A stretch of 64,000 nt of DNA from Bacillota bacterium (GTDB taxonomy: Bacteria > Armatimonadota > HRBIN16). The stretch is from the NCBI GenBank assembly GCA_023511455.1, contig JAIMBJ010000013.1, forward strand, positions 23,609 to 87,608, given 5' to 3'. Of this stretch, positions 18,348 through 26,159 are shown in pieces. Both the position numbers and the translations under genes were made by a program. Positions within the stretch are counted from its first letter, which is position 1. The number at the start of each line of letters is the position of its first letter. The notes below the pieces were generated by a model that ran no database searches, was not told where the DNA came from, and saw only the letters and a program-made list of their open reading frames with translations.

Positions 18348-19931
18348 ATGCGTGCCTCACAGTTACCATTTGCCACTCTACGGGAAGTGCCTGCAGATGC
18401 CAGCAGTGTGCATGAGCGATTGTTGCGTCGGGCGGGGTTTGTGCGCAAGGCGGAAGCGGGAGTATATGTTTTCCTGCCACTGGGGGCTTATGTGCTTCGT
18501 CGCGCTGTCACGCTTTTGGAAGAGCAGTGCGCAGCCGCAGGGTTCCATCCGGTGATAACGCCCCTTACGGAGGCAGTGCAGGCAGTGCTCGAATCTGCCC
18601 GCCCTCAGGTCCGTTCGTGGCGCTCTCTGCCGCTGCAATGGTATACGATGAATCAGGTGCGCCTCGAGGATGTGGAACCGCGCGGCGGCTTGCTGGAGGC
18701 TCGGGAGAGACTACTTTTCAGGATGTGGCGTTTCGACGCGGATGCGTCGTCAACAACGTACACTCTGAGACGGATAACACACACTCTGGCATGGTCTTGC
18801 AGACAGATGGGAGCGGAAGTGCTTGCGGGCGAGAGCGATGGATGGTGCTTGCTGGTTGTGGCAGAGGGCGGCGAAGATGCGCTTCTACAGTGTTCCTCGT
18901 GCAAAGCCGCTGGTGTCCCAGACTGTTTCCCTTTGTCTCCTTTGGGAGAGAAACCACCGCCATACGATGCTGTGCCCCCTGCTGAAATCGTCCGCACGCC
19001 CGGCTTGCGTACGGTGGAGGAGGTTGCCCGGTTCCTCCAAGTGCCACCATCCAAACTGGTAAAGACATTGCTACTGGACGTGGATGGAAAGGCGGTAGCC
19101 GCGCTGGTGCGGGGTGACCACGAACTGAGCCTGCGTAAGGTGCAAAGGGCGTTGGGTGCGAAAGAGGTGCAGATGATGTCGCCGGAGCGGGTGGAGGAGG
19201 TGAGCCATGCTCCTGTCGGCTTCGCGGGACCGGTTGGGCTCGAGAGGGTAAGACTGATCGCCGACCACGCGGTGCGCCAGATGCAGGATTTTGTGGTGGG
19301 AGCGAATCTGGCGGACGCGCATCGCATCCACATCTGCTGGGGGCGCGACTTCGCAACGCCATCGTGGCTGGACCTGCGAACCGCTTCCGCTGGCGACCAG
19401 TGCGCCCACTGTGGTGGCGAGCTGGTTCTGAGGCGGGGTATTTTTGTAGGGGAGGTACGTTTGTGGCGCGATGAGCATGGGCTGGTGTATGATGATGCTC
19501 AGGGGGTGCAGCAACCGGTGCAGGTCATCCTGGGCGAACTGAACCTCACGCGCCTGATAGCGGCTCTGGTGGAGGCAAACCACGATAGCGATGGCATGGT
19601 GTGGCATCCGCGCATCGCGCCTTTGGACGCCATCATCCTGCTGTTGAATCCTTCCGAAGAGTCGCATCGCGAGTTAGCGGAGAGGATATCGCTGTCTCTT
19701 GAGGAACGCGGCATCGATGTCCTGCTGGATGACCGCGATGAACGCGCCGGAGTGAAGTTCAAAGACGCCGACCTGGTCGGCATACCCCTTCAGGTGGTGG
19801 TGGGGCGTTCGGCGTCGGAGGGGTTGGTGGAGGTGCGCCTGCGCCGCGATAGACAGCCCCATCAGGTCGCCGTAGAGGATGTAGCCATTGTGGTGGAAGA
19901 GCTGCTGTACCGCGAGATGGAGGTGGCATGA
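18348..19931 (+). CDS. Prolyl-tRNA synthetase-like protein with degenerate catalytic core
   Basis: 527 residues, clearly bacterial-type ProRS over most of its length: the start matches (QLPFATLREVPADASSVHER, then LRRAGFVRKAEAGVY). From about 215 to 345 there is an INS editing domain (SKLVKTLLL with the conserved Lys, ALVRGDHELSL, DFVVGANLADAHRIH), and a C-terminal anticodon-binding domain (DVLLDDRDERAGVKFKDADL). The aminoacylation core is eroded. The roughly 40 residues that carry the TxE proline-binding loop (GPTHEE in normal enzymes) are missing. Motif 2 keeps an RxE-like VRLE but is otherwise changed, and motif 3 has GELNLTR in place of GCYGIGVTR. It may be a trans-editing factor or paralog. 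It overlaps the PfkB gene by ATGA. Confidence 0.85.
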   Translation: MRASQLPFATLREVPADASSVHERLLRRAGFVRKAEAGVYVFLPLGAYVLRRAVTLLEEQCAAAGFHPVITPLTEAVQAVLESARPQVRSWRSLPLQWYTMNQVRLEDVEPRGGLLEARERLLFRMWRFDADASSTTYTLRRITHTLAWSCRQMGAEVLAGESDGWCLLVVAEGGEDALLQCSSCKAAGVPDCFPLSPLGEKPPPYDAVPPAEIVRTPGLRTVEEVARFLQVPPSKLVKTLLLDVDGKAVAALVRGDHELSLRKVQRALGAKEVQMMSPERVEEVSHAPVGFAGPVGLERVRLIADHAVRQMQDFVVGANLADAHRIHICWGRDFATPSWLDLRTASAGDQCAHCGGELVLRRGIFVGEVRLWRDEHGLVYDDAQGVQQPVQVILGELNLTRLIAALVEANHDSDGMVWHPRIAPLDAIILLLNPSEESHRELAERISLSLEERGIDVLLDDRDERAGVKFKDADLVGIPLQVVVGRSASEGLVEVRLRRDRQPHQVAVEDVAIVVEELLYREMEVA

Positions 19932-20890
19932 GCAGACAGCCTGCAGTATTGACGGTCACTCTCAACGCAGCGGTAGACAAGACTTATCGCGTCGAGGGTT
20001 TTTGTCTGGACCGGGTGTTCCGCGTCGAGTCGGGCAGAGTGGTCGCCGGTGGGAAGGGCATCAACGTGGCGCGGGTGTTGCACACGCTGGGCGTGCCGGT
20101 CATGGCGACTGGCTTCCTCGGCGGACACAACGGCGCGTTCATTCTGGACAGCCTGAAGCAGGAGGGCATCCCTGGCGACTTCGTGTGGACGCAAGGGGAG
20201 AGCCGCGTGTGTTTGGCAGTCATTGACCCTATCCACGGAACGCAGACCGAGCTGAACGAGATTGGACCCGAAATCCATCCCGAGGAGGTCACGGCACTGG
20301 AAGAAAAGCTGAGGCAGCTGTTGCGCCAGTTCGACTACGTCACCCTGTCTGGCAGCGCACCTCCTGGAGTGCCCGACGACTTTCACGCACGGGTCATCCG
20401 CATGGGACGCGGAGCGGGGGTCAGAGTGGTGCTGGACAGCAGCGGCTCGTTGCTCCGACACGGAGTGGAAGCTATCCCGTGGATGGTGAAGCCCAATCGC
20501 GCGGAACTCGCTGCTGTGTTCGGGTCTGAGCCGACAGGGTGGGATGATGCGCTGGAGATGGCTCGTCGGCTCCGCCAGAAAGGCATTGAGATTGTGGTGG
20601 TAACTCTGGGCAAGCAAGGGGCAATCTGGGTCAGCCCACAGGGAGAGTGGTTCGCGCAACCGCCCGAGGTAGAGTTCGTGAGCGCGGTCGGCTCTGGTGA
20701 CTCGATGCTCGGGGCGATGTTGTATGCGGTCATTCAGGGCATGTCGGCTCCCGATGTGCTTCGCTGGGGGGTGGCGGCCGGCGCGGCTAACGCCGCCGTA
20801 TTCGGAGCGGGTTTCTGTACGCGGGAGCAGATTGAGGCGTTAGTGCCCAAAGTGCGGTGTGAACGCCCCTCCGGCAGGCTTTCCGCTTAA
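19928..20890 (+). CDS. PfkB-family sugar-phosphate kinase (1-phosphofructokinase type)
   Basis: 320 residues. PfkB/ribokinase fold with the LacC/FruK-type opening TVTLNAAVDKTYRV, the glycine-rich GGKGINVARVLHTLG near residue 40, VKPNRAEL near 185 and the catalytic AVGSGDSMLGAM near 255, where the Asp is the base. The family phosphorylates fructose 1-phosphate or tagatose 6-phosphate; which one cannot be told from the sequence. Translationally coupled to the ProRS-like gene (ATGA overlap), with the MFS transporter two bases downstream, so a sugar-uptake and phosphorylation role is likely. Confidence 0.9.
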   Translation: MSRQPAVLTVTLNAAVDKTYRVEGFCLDRVFRVESGRVVAGGKGINVARVLHTLGVPVMATGFLGGHNGAFILDSLKQEGIPGDFVWTQGESRVCLAVIDPIHGTQTELNEIGPEIHPEEVTALEEKLRQLLRQFDYVTLSGSAPPGVPDDFHARVIRMGRGAGVRVVLDSSGSLLRHGVEAIPWMVKPNRAELAAVFGSEPTGWDDALEMARRLRQKGIEIVVVTLGKQGAIWVSPQGEWFAQPPEVEFVSAVGSGDSMLGAMLYAVIQGMSAPDVLRWGVAAGAANAAVFGAGFCTREQIEALVPKVRCERPSGRLSA

Positions 20891-20892
20891 CG

Positions 20893-22107
20893 ATGGCGAA
20901 ACAGCCACCGGATATGAGCAAGGAAATGACCACAACCCTCCCCAAGTGGCAGTTGCAGGTGGTGCAGGTCGGGCAATCGATTGCTACCACCATGATCCTG
21001 TACGGTCAACCCTTCTACGCCCGGCGAGCGCTGGAATGGAGCCCTGCTACCATCGCTATGGCGCAGATCGGGATCGGTCTTCTCACGGCAATCGGGTCGG
21101 TGCTGGGGGGCAGGCTCATCGAACGGCGCGGCTGTCGCACCTCGATGAATCTGGGGCTGGTCGGACTGATTGCTGGTTCTCTGGCAGGCTGTGTCCTCCC
21201 GGAGGGCTGGAACATGGTAACAGCGATCGTGCTGGTCGCGGCATTTCAGGGGTTTGTCTGGCCTGCCATTGAAGCTGCCATCACACGCGGCGAGCCACAA
21301 CACCGTGTTCAGCACCTGGTCGGAATGTATAACCTCGGTTGGTCGGGAGGGAGCGGCTTTGCGTTCTTCATCACCACCCCGCTCATGAGCGCCTTCGGGT
21401 TGCGGGCGATGTTTGCTCTGCCGCTCATGCTCTACCTGTTTAATCTCTTCCTGTTATGGAAAGTGCTGCCCGATTACGACAGCGTGCCCGACGAACACCA
21501 TACCGTCGTAGACTCCGAAGGCGTGGAGCTGACGCCGCAGCAACGCCATGCCTTCCGCCTGCTGGGCTGGCTGGCGAACCCCATGGCATACGTCGCCATC
21601 AACGTCATCGTCACCTACAATCCGATGGTGGCACAGCGTATCGGTGTCAGTTTCGCCACCGCCAGCAGCTGGTTCAGCCTGTGGTTCTATGTGCGCATGT
21701 TTGCCTTCGAGCTGCTGCGTCGCTGGAGCGGCTGGCACTATCGCCCCAACCTGCTGTTTGCGGCGTTCGGCATGGCGATGCTGGGCTTTGCGGGCATGAT
21801 GTTTGCCCCTTCGCTGGCGGTGCATCTGCTGTCGCAAATCGTCTTCGGGCTGAGCATCGGGTTGCTATACCAGTCTTCGCTGTTCTACTCGATGGCGGGC
21901 AGCGAGGAGAAAGGCACGCACGGCGGTTTCCATGAATCGTTCATCGGGCTGGGACTGGCGACAGGGGCGAGTTTAGCGTTTGTTGGCGACCGTATCGCGC
22001 CGCAGCATCCTGCGCTGTCGGTGTTGCTGGTGTGGGGGCTGATGGGGGTGTGTCTTGCGGTGATGTGGCGTATCGCGCGTGGGATGTCTTCTTCAAAGCC
22101 TTCTTGA
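20893..22107 (+). CDS. MFS transporter
   Basis: 404-residue polytopic protein with about 12 spans. The MFS motif-A-like loop between helices 2 and 3 is visible as GGRLIERRGCRTSMNLG. It starts two bases after the kinase stop codon. The ribosome site is weak, which fits translational coupling; a start at the Met at 20914 is also possible. Being last in a run with a secreted glycosidase and a PfkB kinase suggests sugar transport, but the substrate is not recognisable. Confidence 0.85.
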   Translation: MAKQPPDMSKEMTTTLPKWQLQVVQVGQSIATTMILYGQPFYARRALEWSPATIAMAQIGIGLLTAIGSVLGGRLIERRGCRTSMNLGLVGLIAGSLAGCVLPEGWNMVTAIVLVAAFQGFVWPAIEAAITRGEPQHRVQHLVGMYNLGWSGGSGFAFFITTPLMSAFGLRAMFALPLMLYLFNLFLLWKVLPDYDSVPDEHHTVVDSEGVELTPQQRHAFRLLGWLANPMAYVAINVIVTYNPMVAQRIGVSFATASSWFSLWFYVRMFAFELLRRWSGWHYRPNLLFAAFGMAMLGFAGMMFAPSLAVHLLSQIVFGLSIGLLYQSSLFYSMAGSEEKGTHGGFHESFIGLGLATGASLAFVGDRIAPQHPALSVLLVWGLMGVCLAVMWRIARGMSSSKPS

Positions 22108-22190
22108 GCTAGTTGCCGCGCAAGCAGGAATCTTGTGCATCACCGCGAATCCCTCAACATCCATCGAACACCCGAAGGGAGGCTAGAATC

Positions 22191-23108
22191 ATGGCGTTCA
22201 AGTATGACCTGGCACGCTTCATCCCGTTTCGCGATGTGGAGGTGTGTGCCCGTGTGCGCGCTATCCCGCGTGAACGAATCACTGAACACCCGAATCCCGA
22301 CTTCAAGATTCGCGTCATCGACGACCACGCCGAGTTTTACGCGGCGTTCGCCACCGACATCGTGACCCGCATCAAGCAGGCGCTGGACGAGGGCAGGCAG
22401 TTTGTGGGCATCTTTCCCGTGGGACCCATGCCGCAGTACCCCATCGCTGCCGAGATGATTAACCGCCTGCGCATCCCGATGCACCACGTGCATACTTTCA
22501 ACATGGACGAGTACGCCGACCAGGACGGCAACACCGCCCCGCGCGATTGGGGAGGTTCCTTCCAGCGGGCGATGTGGGAGAGCTTCTTCCTGCGCATCGA
22601 TCCCGAGCTGCGCCCACCGGAGAAACAAATCCATTTCCCCACCACCGACGTCATCAAGGACTACAGCAAGATGATTGCCGACATGGGTGGGGCGGACGTG
22701 TGCTACGGCGGCATCGGCTGGTGCGGACATATCGCCTTCTGGGAGGCGCATCTCGGCGATGAGTTCGGCGATGACCTGGAGGCGTATAAACAGGCGGGCG
22801 CGCGGCTGGTGGAACTGCACCCGATGACCATCATGCAGAACGCCCTGCACTCCTTTGGCGGTGACTGGTCGTGGGTACCGCCCAAAGCCAACACTATCGG
22901 TCCGGCAGATATTCTGGGCGCGAAGCACCGCAGCTTCTGGCTGGACGGCGACCTGGGCGGAGGGGTCTCGTGGCAGAGGTTTATCGCGCGGCTGGTGGCG
23001 CATGGTCCCGTGAACACGTACGTACCCGGCAGCATCCTGCAGACCGCCCGCACCGACTACACCCTGCTGGGGGGCGTGGCGGACAACGTGGAAATCCACA
23101 TGAGCTGA
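22191..23108 (+). CDS. Glucosamine-6-phosphate isomerase-like protein
   Basis: 305 residues with AGGGAGG before the ATG. NagB/RpiA-type fold: HVHTFNMDEYADQDG matches the NMDEY active-site strand of NagB, and YGGIGWCGHIAFWEAHLGDE aligns with the GVGxDGHIAFNEP loop. The catalytic His and Glu of that loop are kept, but the Asp before GH is Cys. It is therefore a distant paralog; deamination of glucosamine 6-phosphate is not assured. It heads a three-gene set with an oxidoreductase and a PIG-L deacetylase, a combination that fits breakdown of an N-acetylated amino sugar. Confidence 0.85.
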   Translation: MAFKYDLARFIPFRDVEVCARVRAIPRERITEHPNPDFKIRVIDDHAEFYAAFATDIVTRIKQALDEGRQFVGIFPVGPMPQYPIAAEMINRLRIPMHHVHTFNMDEYADQDGNTAPRDWGGSFQRAMWESFFLRIDPELRPPEKQIHFPTTDVIKDYSKMIADMGGADVCYGGIGWCGHIAFWEAHLGDEFGDDLEAYKQAGARLVELHPMTIMQNALHSFGGDWSWVPPKANTIGPADILGAKHRSFWLDGDLGGGVSWQRFIARLVAHGPVNTYVPGSILQTARTDYTLLGGVADNVEIHMS

Positions 23109-23120
23109 AGGAGGCAACCG

Positions 23121-24152
23121 ATGGCGGAATACGGTGTGCTGGTTCACGGCGCAGGGTGGGTCTCCACCGAACACGTGCGCGCCTATCAACGCAATCCCTA
23201 CACGGAGGTTGTCGCTATCTGCAGCCGCACCCGCGAGAGCGCGGAAAGGTTGAAAGAGACTACCGGCGCGGTCAACGCAAAGATTTACACTGACTACGAG
23301 CAGGCGCTGGCAGACGCGAACGTGCATCTGGTCTCCATCTGCACCCCGCCAAACCTTCACCCGCGCGAGACCATTCTGGCGGCGCAGGCAGGAAAGCATA
23401 TCCTGATAGAAAAAGCGGTCGCCAACAGCCGCGAGGAGCTGATCGAGATGGTCAAAGCAGTGCGGCAGGCGGGTGTGAAGACAGTGGTGAGCTTCGTGTT
23501 GCACTGGAACCCGCAGTTCATGACCATCAAGCGGCTGCTGGAGCAAAACGCCATCGGACGCATCTTCTACGCGGAGGTGGACTACTGGCATCACATTGGC
23601 CCGCACTACCGCCAGTACGAGTGGAACGTCAAGAAGAGCGTGGCACGCAGTTCCTTCCTGAGCGCGGGTTGCCACGCGGTGGACGCCATCCGCTACTTCG
23701 TGCAGGATGAGATCGACGAGGTGATGGCGTACTCCAACAACACCGACCCTAACTACGAGTACGATACGAACGTGGTGGCGGCGGTGCGGTTCCGCGGCGG
23801 CGCGATTGGCAAACTGTCGTCCATTCTGGATTGCCGGTGCCCGTATGCGTTCAACATCGACCTGCTGGGCGAGCGGGGAACCCTGCGCGACAACCGCATC
23901 TGGGCGAAGGACCTGTTCCCCGGACAGACGGACTGGATTACGGTTCCCACCATCCGTCCCGACAGCGGCGATGTGACGCACCACCCCTTCCACGGCGAGA
24001 TCGACCACTTCGTGGACTGCGTGCGCAACAACGTGGAGAGCCACGTCAGCCTGTTTGACGCCGCGAAGACGCATGAGGTCATCTACGCCATCGACGAATC
24101 GGCGGCGACGGGTAAGCCGGTGAAGGTGCGTTACGAGGCGTCGGCGGTGTGA
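23121..24152 (+). CDS. Gfo/Idh/MocA-family oxidoreductase
   Basis: 343 residues with GAAGGAGG before the ATG. Rossmann fold at the N-terminus (VLVHGAGWVSTEHVRAY) and the family signature near residue 97 as IEKAVANS, where the usual EKP is EKA and the Lys is kept. It has an active-site-like CHAVDAIRY segment near 180, the GxxH position of the family. NAD(P)-dependent oxidation or reduction of a sugar or inositol derivative is expected. It follows the isomerase-like gene by 12 bases and precedes the deacetylase. Confidence 0.9.
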   Translation: MAEYGVLVHGAGWVSTEHVRAYQRNPYTEVVAICSRTRESAERLKETTGAVNAKIYTDYEQALADANVHLVSICTPPNLHPRETILAAQAGKHILIEKAVANSREELIEMVKAVRQAGVKTVVSFVLHWNPQFMTIKRLLEQNAIGRIFYAEVDYWHHIGPHYRQYEWNVKKSVARSSFLSAGCHAVDAIRYFVQDEIDEVMAYSNNTDPNYEYDTNVVAAVRFRGGAIGKLSSILDCRCPYAFNIDLLGERGTLRDNRIWAKDLFPGQTDWITVPTIRPDSGDVTHHPFHGEIDHFVDCVRNNVESHVSLFDAAKTHEVIYAIDESAATGKPVKVRYEASAV

Positions 24153-24215
24153 TGCGGCATAAGGGGTAAAGATGCATCGGTTCTGGGTTTTCTGCTACAA
24201 GGGAGGATGGTTTAG

Positions 24216-24917
24216 ATGCGCGTTTTAGCGGTGGGCGCACATCCCGACGATATCGAAATCCTGTGCGCGGGCACCCTCCTGCGCTATCGGCAGCAGGGGC
24301 AAGAGGTGGTCATCTGCGTCGCCACCAACGGCGAGCAGGGGCACTTCGTGCTGAAGCCCGACGAACTGCGCCAAATCCGTCATCAGGAGGCAAAGGCTTC
24401 CGCCGACCTGTGCGGGGCGGAGCTTATCTGGATGGACATCCCTGATGAGTTCATCTACCACGACCACGCTACACGCATGGCGTTCATCGAGATGGTGCGC
24501 AAGGCAAGACCCGATGTGGTCATCACCCACAACCCGACGGACTATCACATGGACCATCGCGTGGTGTCGGAGTTGGTGTTCGTCAGCACCTTCATCGCCA
24601 CGCTGCCGCATGTGGAGACCGAAAGCCCGCCCACGCCGCGCCTGCCAGTCATCTACTACATGGACAGCCTGGCGGGGGCGGAGTTTATCCCCACCGAATA
24701 CGTGGACATCACGCCCGTCATCGAGCAGAAGATACAGATGATGGAGTGCCACCAGAGCCAGGTGAAGTGGCTGCGGGAGCATGACAACATCGACATCACC
24801 GATTTCATCCGCGTGATGGGACGGTTTCGCGGGCTGAGCGCAGGCGTGATGTATGCCGAGGGCTTCCGTCGGCTCGAGGCGTGGGGGCGGGGTACCGTCA
24901 CGCGCCTGTTGCCGTGA
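24216..24917 (+). CDS. PIG-L/LmbE-family N-deacetylase
   Basis: 233 residues with GGGAGG before the ATG. The zinc-binding signature of this family is complete: AVGAHPDDIE at the N-terminus (His, Asp, Asp) and the distal His in HNPTDYHMDHR near residue 107. Members remove acetyl groups from N-acetylglucosamine-type compounds. The gap of 63 bases to the oxidoreductase holds nothing obvious. Third gene of the amino-sugar set. Confidence 0.92.
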   Translation: MRVLAVGAHPDDIEILCAGTLLRYRQQGQEVVICVATNGEQGHFVLKPDELRQIRHQEAKASADLCGAELIWMDIPDEFIYHDHATRMAFIEMVRKARPDVVITHNPTDYHMDHRVVSELVFVSTFIATLPHVETESPPTPRLPVIYYMDSLAGAEFIPTEYVDITPVIEQKIQMMECHQSQVKWLREHDNIDITDFIRVMGRFRGLSAGVMYAEGFRRLEAWGRGTVTRLLP

Positions 24918-24929
24918 GCCGGGGGGGCG

Positions 24930-25127
24930 ATGATAAAGCGATTTGCGAAGGTCCTCGCCGAGATAGCGATTGTGCTGGCGGCTGGGGGGATGATGCTGGC
25001 TATGGGGCAGGAGCTGCTTGCCAAACGCCACGTGGGCGGCGCGGTTATCTCCTTGGCAGACGGGCACGTGAGATGGATACGACTGCCGGAAGAGGAGCGG
25101 TGGGAAGTGGCGAACGAGCGCAAATAG
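24930..25127 (+). CDS. Small membrane protein ending in a pseudopilin-like ADGH motif
   Basis: 65 residues. A hydrophobic helix spans about residues 9-26 (LAEIAIVLAAGGMMLAMG), followed by a short tail with GGAVISLADGHVRWIRL. That tail looks like the conserved C-terminal DGH strand of pseudopilin-like proteins (compare FADGHAKFF in the 318 gene), but no prepilin leader is present. It lies 12 bases after the deacetylase on the same strand. Function unknown; it could be a remnant of a pseudopilin gene. Confidence 0.5.
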   Translation: MIKRFAKVLAEIAIVLAAGGMMLAMGQELLAKRHVGGAVISLADGHVRWIRLPEEERWEVANERK

Positions 25128-25139
25128 ACGGCGCGGCGG

Positions 25140-25475
25140 CTATCTCTCTTCCCAGACCACCTTCCCCGTGCGGAGCACTTCTGAAAGGAAGTCCGCAGGT
25201 TCCACCTGCTGCAGGTCTTCGGGAGAGGCGGCGATGGCTTCTATCGGTTCCCAAACGCGGGCGGCGGCAATCCCTAATGTCTCCAAACGGGCGCGAAGCC
25301 CCATCCCCTTGAAGTCGGAGGAGACCACCAGCAGGTCGATGTCACTGTAGTTGTCACCCTCCCCCCGAGCACGGGAGCCGAAAAGGATGACCTTCTGCGG
25401 ATGCACGCCCAGTATCCTCAACTGCTCGCAGTAGCGCTGCACAATGGATTCTATGGAAGCTGCTCTTTGATCCAT
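25140..25475 (-). CDS. MNT-type nucleotidyltransferase, second HEPN/MNT pair
   Basis: 111 residues. Signature FGSRARGEGDNYSDIDLLVV near residues 32-51 with the Gly-Ser and both Asp residues intact. It overlaps the end of the HEPN gene by 25 bases and lies downstream of it, the reverse of the order at 12 kb. Expected to act as antitoxin to its HEPN partner. Confidence 0.85.
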   Translation of the reverse strand: MDQRAASIESIVQRYCEQLRILGVHPQKVILFGSRARGEGDNYSDIDLLVVSSDFKGMGLRARLETLGIAAARVWEPIEAIAASPEDLQQVEPADFLSEVLRTGKVVWEER

Positions 25476-25834
25476 CGTAGAACCTCCTTGCTGTGCTGCA
25501 GGTACAGGCGAGCTATCGGCTCCGTGTATTCAGTGAGTGCCTGGGACAAATCCTGCGGGTATCTCGTGACAATGCTGGCGTCGCCTATCTTGCCGATAAA
25601 CTCTGTGTGTTCCTGAGGTACCGGCAGCTGGGCAAGCTGAGCCAGAAGAATAAGATTATGCGTACGAGGTGGGGGTTGCGCAGTGCGCTCGGTAACAGCC
25701 GCCTTCAGCATCTTCTCAATGGCGAGGTGACAGAAAAATACGACGTACAAATACCTGCCCGCGACCAACATCTGCTCAGCAGTGTCTATATCATACTCTG
25801 CTTGTTTTACCCATTCCTGAGTCGCTTTGAACAT
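25451..25834 (-). CDS. HEPN-domain protein, second HEPN/MNT pair
   Basis: 127 residues, helical. Landmarks: WVKQAEYDIDTAEQMLVAGR, FFCHLAIEKMLKAAV and RTHNLILLAQLA, which carries the conserved His of PF05168 HEPN proteins. Presumed RNase toxin. The start at MFKATQ is chosen because GGTGAG precedes it and a promoter lies just upstream; a longer in-frame reading to 25993 would cross that promoter and has no family match. Confidence 0.85.
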   Translation of the reverse strand: MFKATQEWVKQAEYDIDTAEQMLVAGRYLYVVFFCHLAIEKMLKAAVTERTAQPPPRTHNLILLAQLAQLPVPQEHTEFIGKIGDASIVTRYPQDLSQALTEYTEPIARLYLQHSKEVLRWIKEQLP

Positions 25835-25850
25835 TATGCTCACCACGCTA

Positions 25851-25879
25851 ATCATATCAAAGGGGGCAAGGAAGCGCAA
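25851..25879 (-). promoter_or_regulatory. Promoter of the second HEPN/MNT pair
   Basis: Minus strand: TTGCGC (25874-25879), 17-base spacer, TATGAT (25851-25856) preceded by TGA. Predicted start near 25844, giving a 10-base leader. Confidence 0.5.
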
Positions 25880-26081
25880 GATACTGCCCCAGTTCAGCCA
25901 GCGTCGGCAGCCGGAGGCTCTGGTCTGTGTTTCAAGGAAGCCACCTGCAAGAGTACATCTATATTGTGTGAAAGAGACGCGCGCGCAACCCACTACGTCG
26001 ATGGTGGGAGCATTGTTTCTTCAAAACCCTTGCGCATCCCTGCAGGAAACCGGTGACTCTTTGCCTAAACACACCTTTAAG
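25880..26081. other. Intergenic stretch with no recognised feature
   Basis: Between the divergent HEPN/MNT and M28-FtsX promoters (total gap 325 bases). Short open frames exist on both strands, but none has a ribosome site, a family match or coding-like composition. No RNA gene was recognised. Confidence 0.5.
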
Positions 26082-26099
26082 GAAGAGGTACCCCTCTTC
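26082..26099. promoter_or_regulatory. Inverted repeat overlapping the -35 of the M28-FtsX operon
   Basis: GAAGAGG-TACC-CCTCTTC, a perfect 7-bp dyad with a 4-base centre. Its right end covers the first three bases of the -35 box (26097-26102), the position expected for a repressor operator. No known regulator is assigned. Confidence 0.5.
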
Positions 26100-26125
26100 A
26101 CAGGCACGCGTGGTTATGTTATCAT
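26097..26125 (+). promoter_or_regulatory. Sigma-70 promoter of the M28-FtsX/PqqD/ABC gene run
   Basis: TTCACA (26097-26102), 17-base spacer, TATCAT (26120-26125); each box differs from consensus at one position. Predicted start near 26132, with a 28-base leader to the ATG at 26160. Confidence 0.65.
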
Positions 26126-26159
26126 AAGGTAAAGCCAAACGCCGAAGAAGGTGGTAAAC

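Noticed and set aside
22140..24074. 644-codon open frame on the minus strand opposite the amino-sugar genes
   Set aside because: Shadow of two well-identified plus-strand genes in G+C-rich DNA; product is His/Val/Arg-rich low-information sequence.
25493..26056. 187-codon plus-strand frame over the second HEPN gene and its upstream gap
   Set aside because: Antisense to a recognised HEPN gene, no ribosome site, no family pattern.
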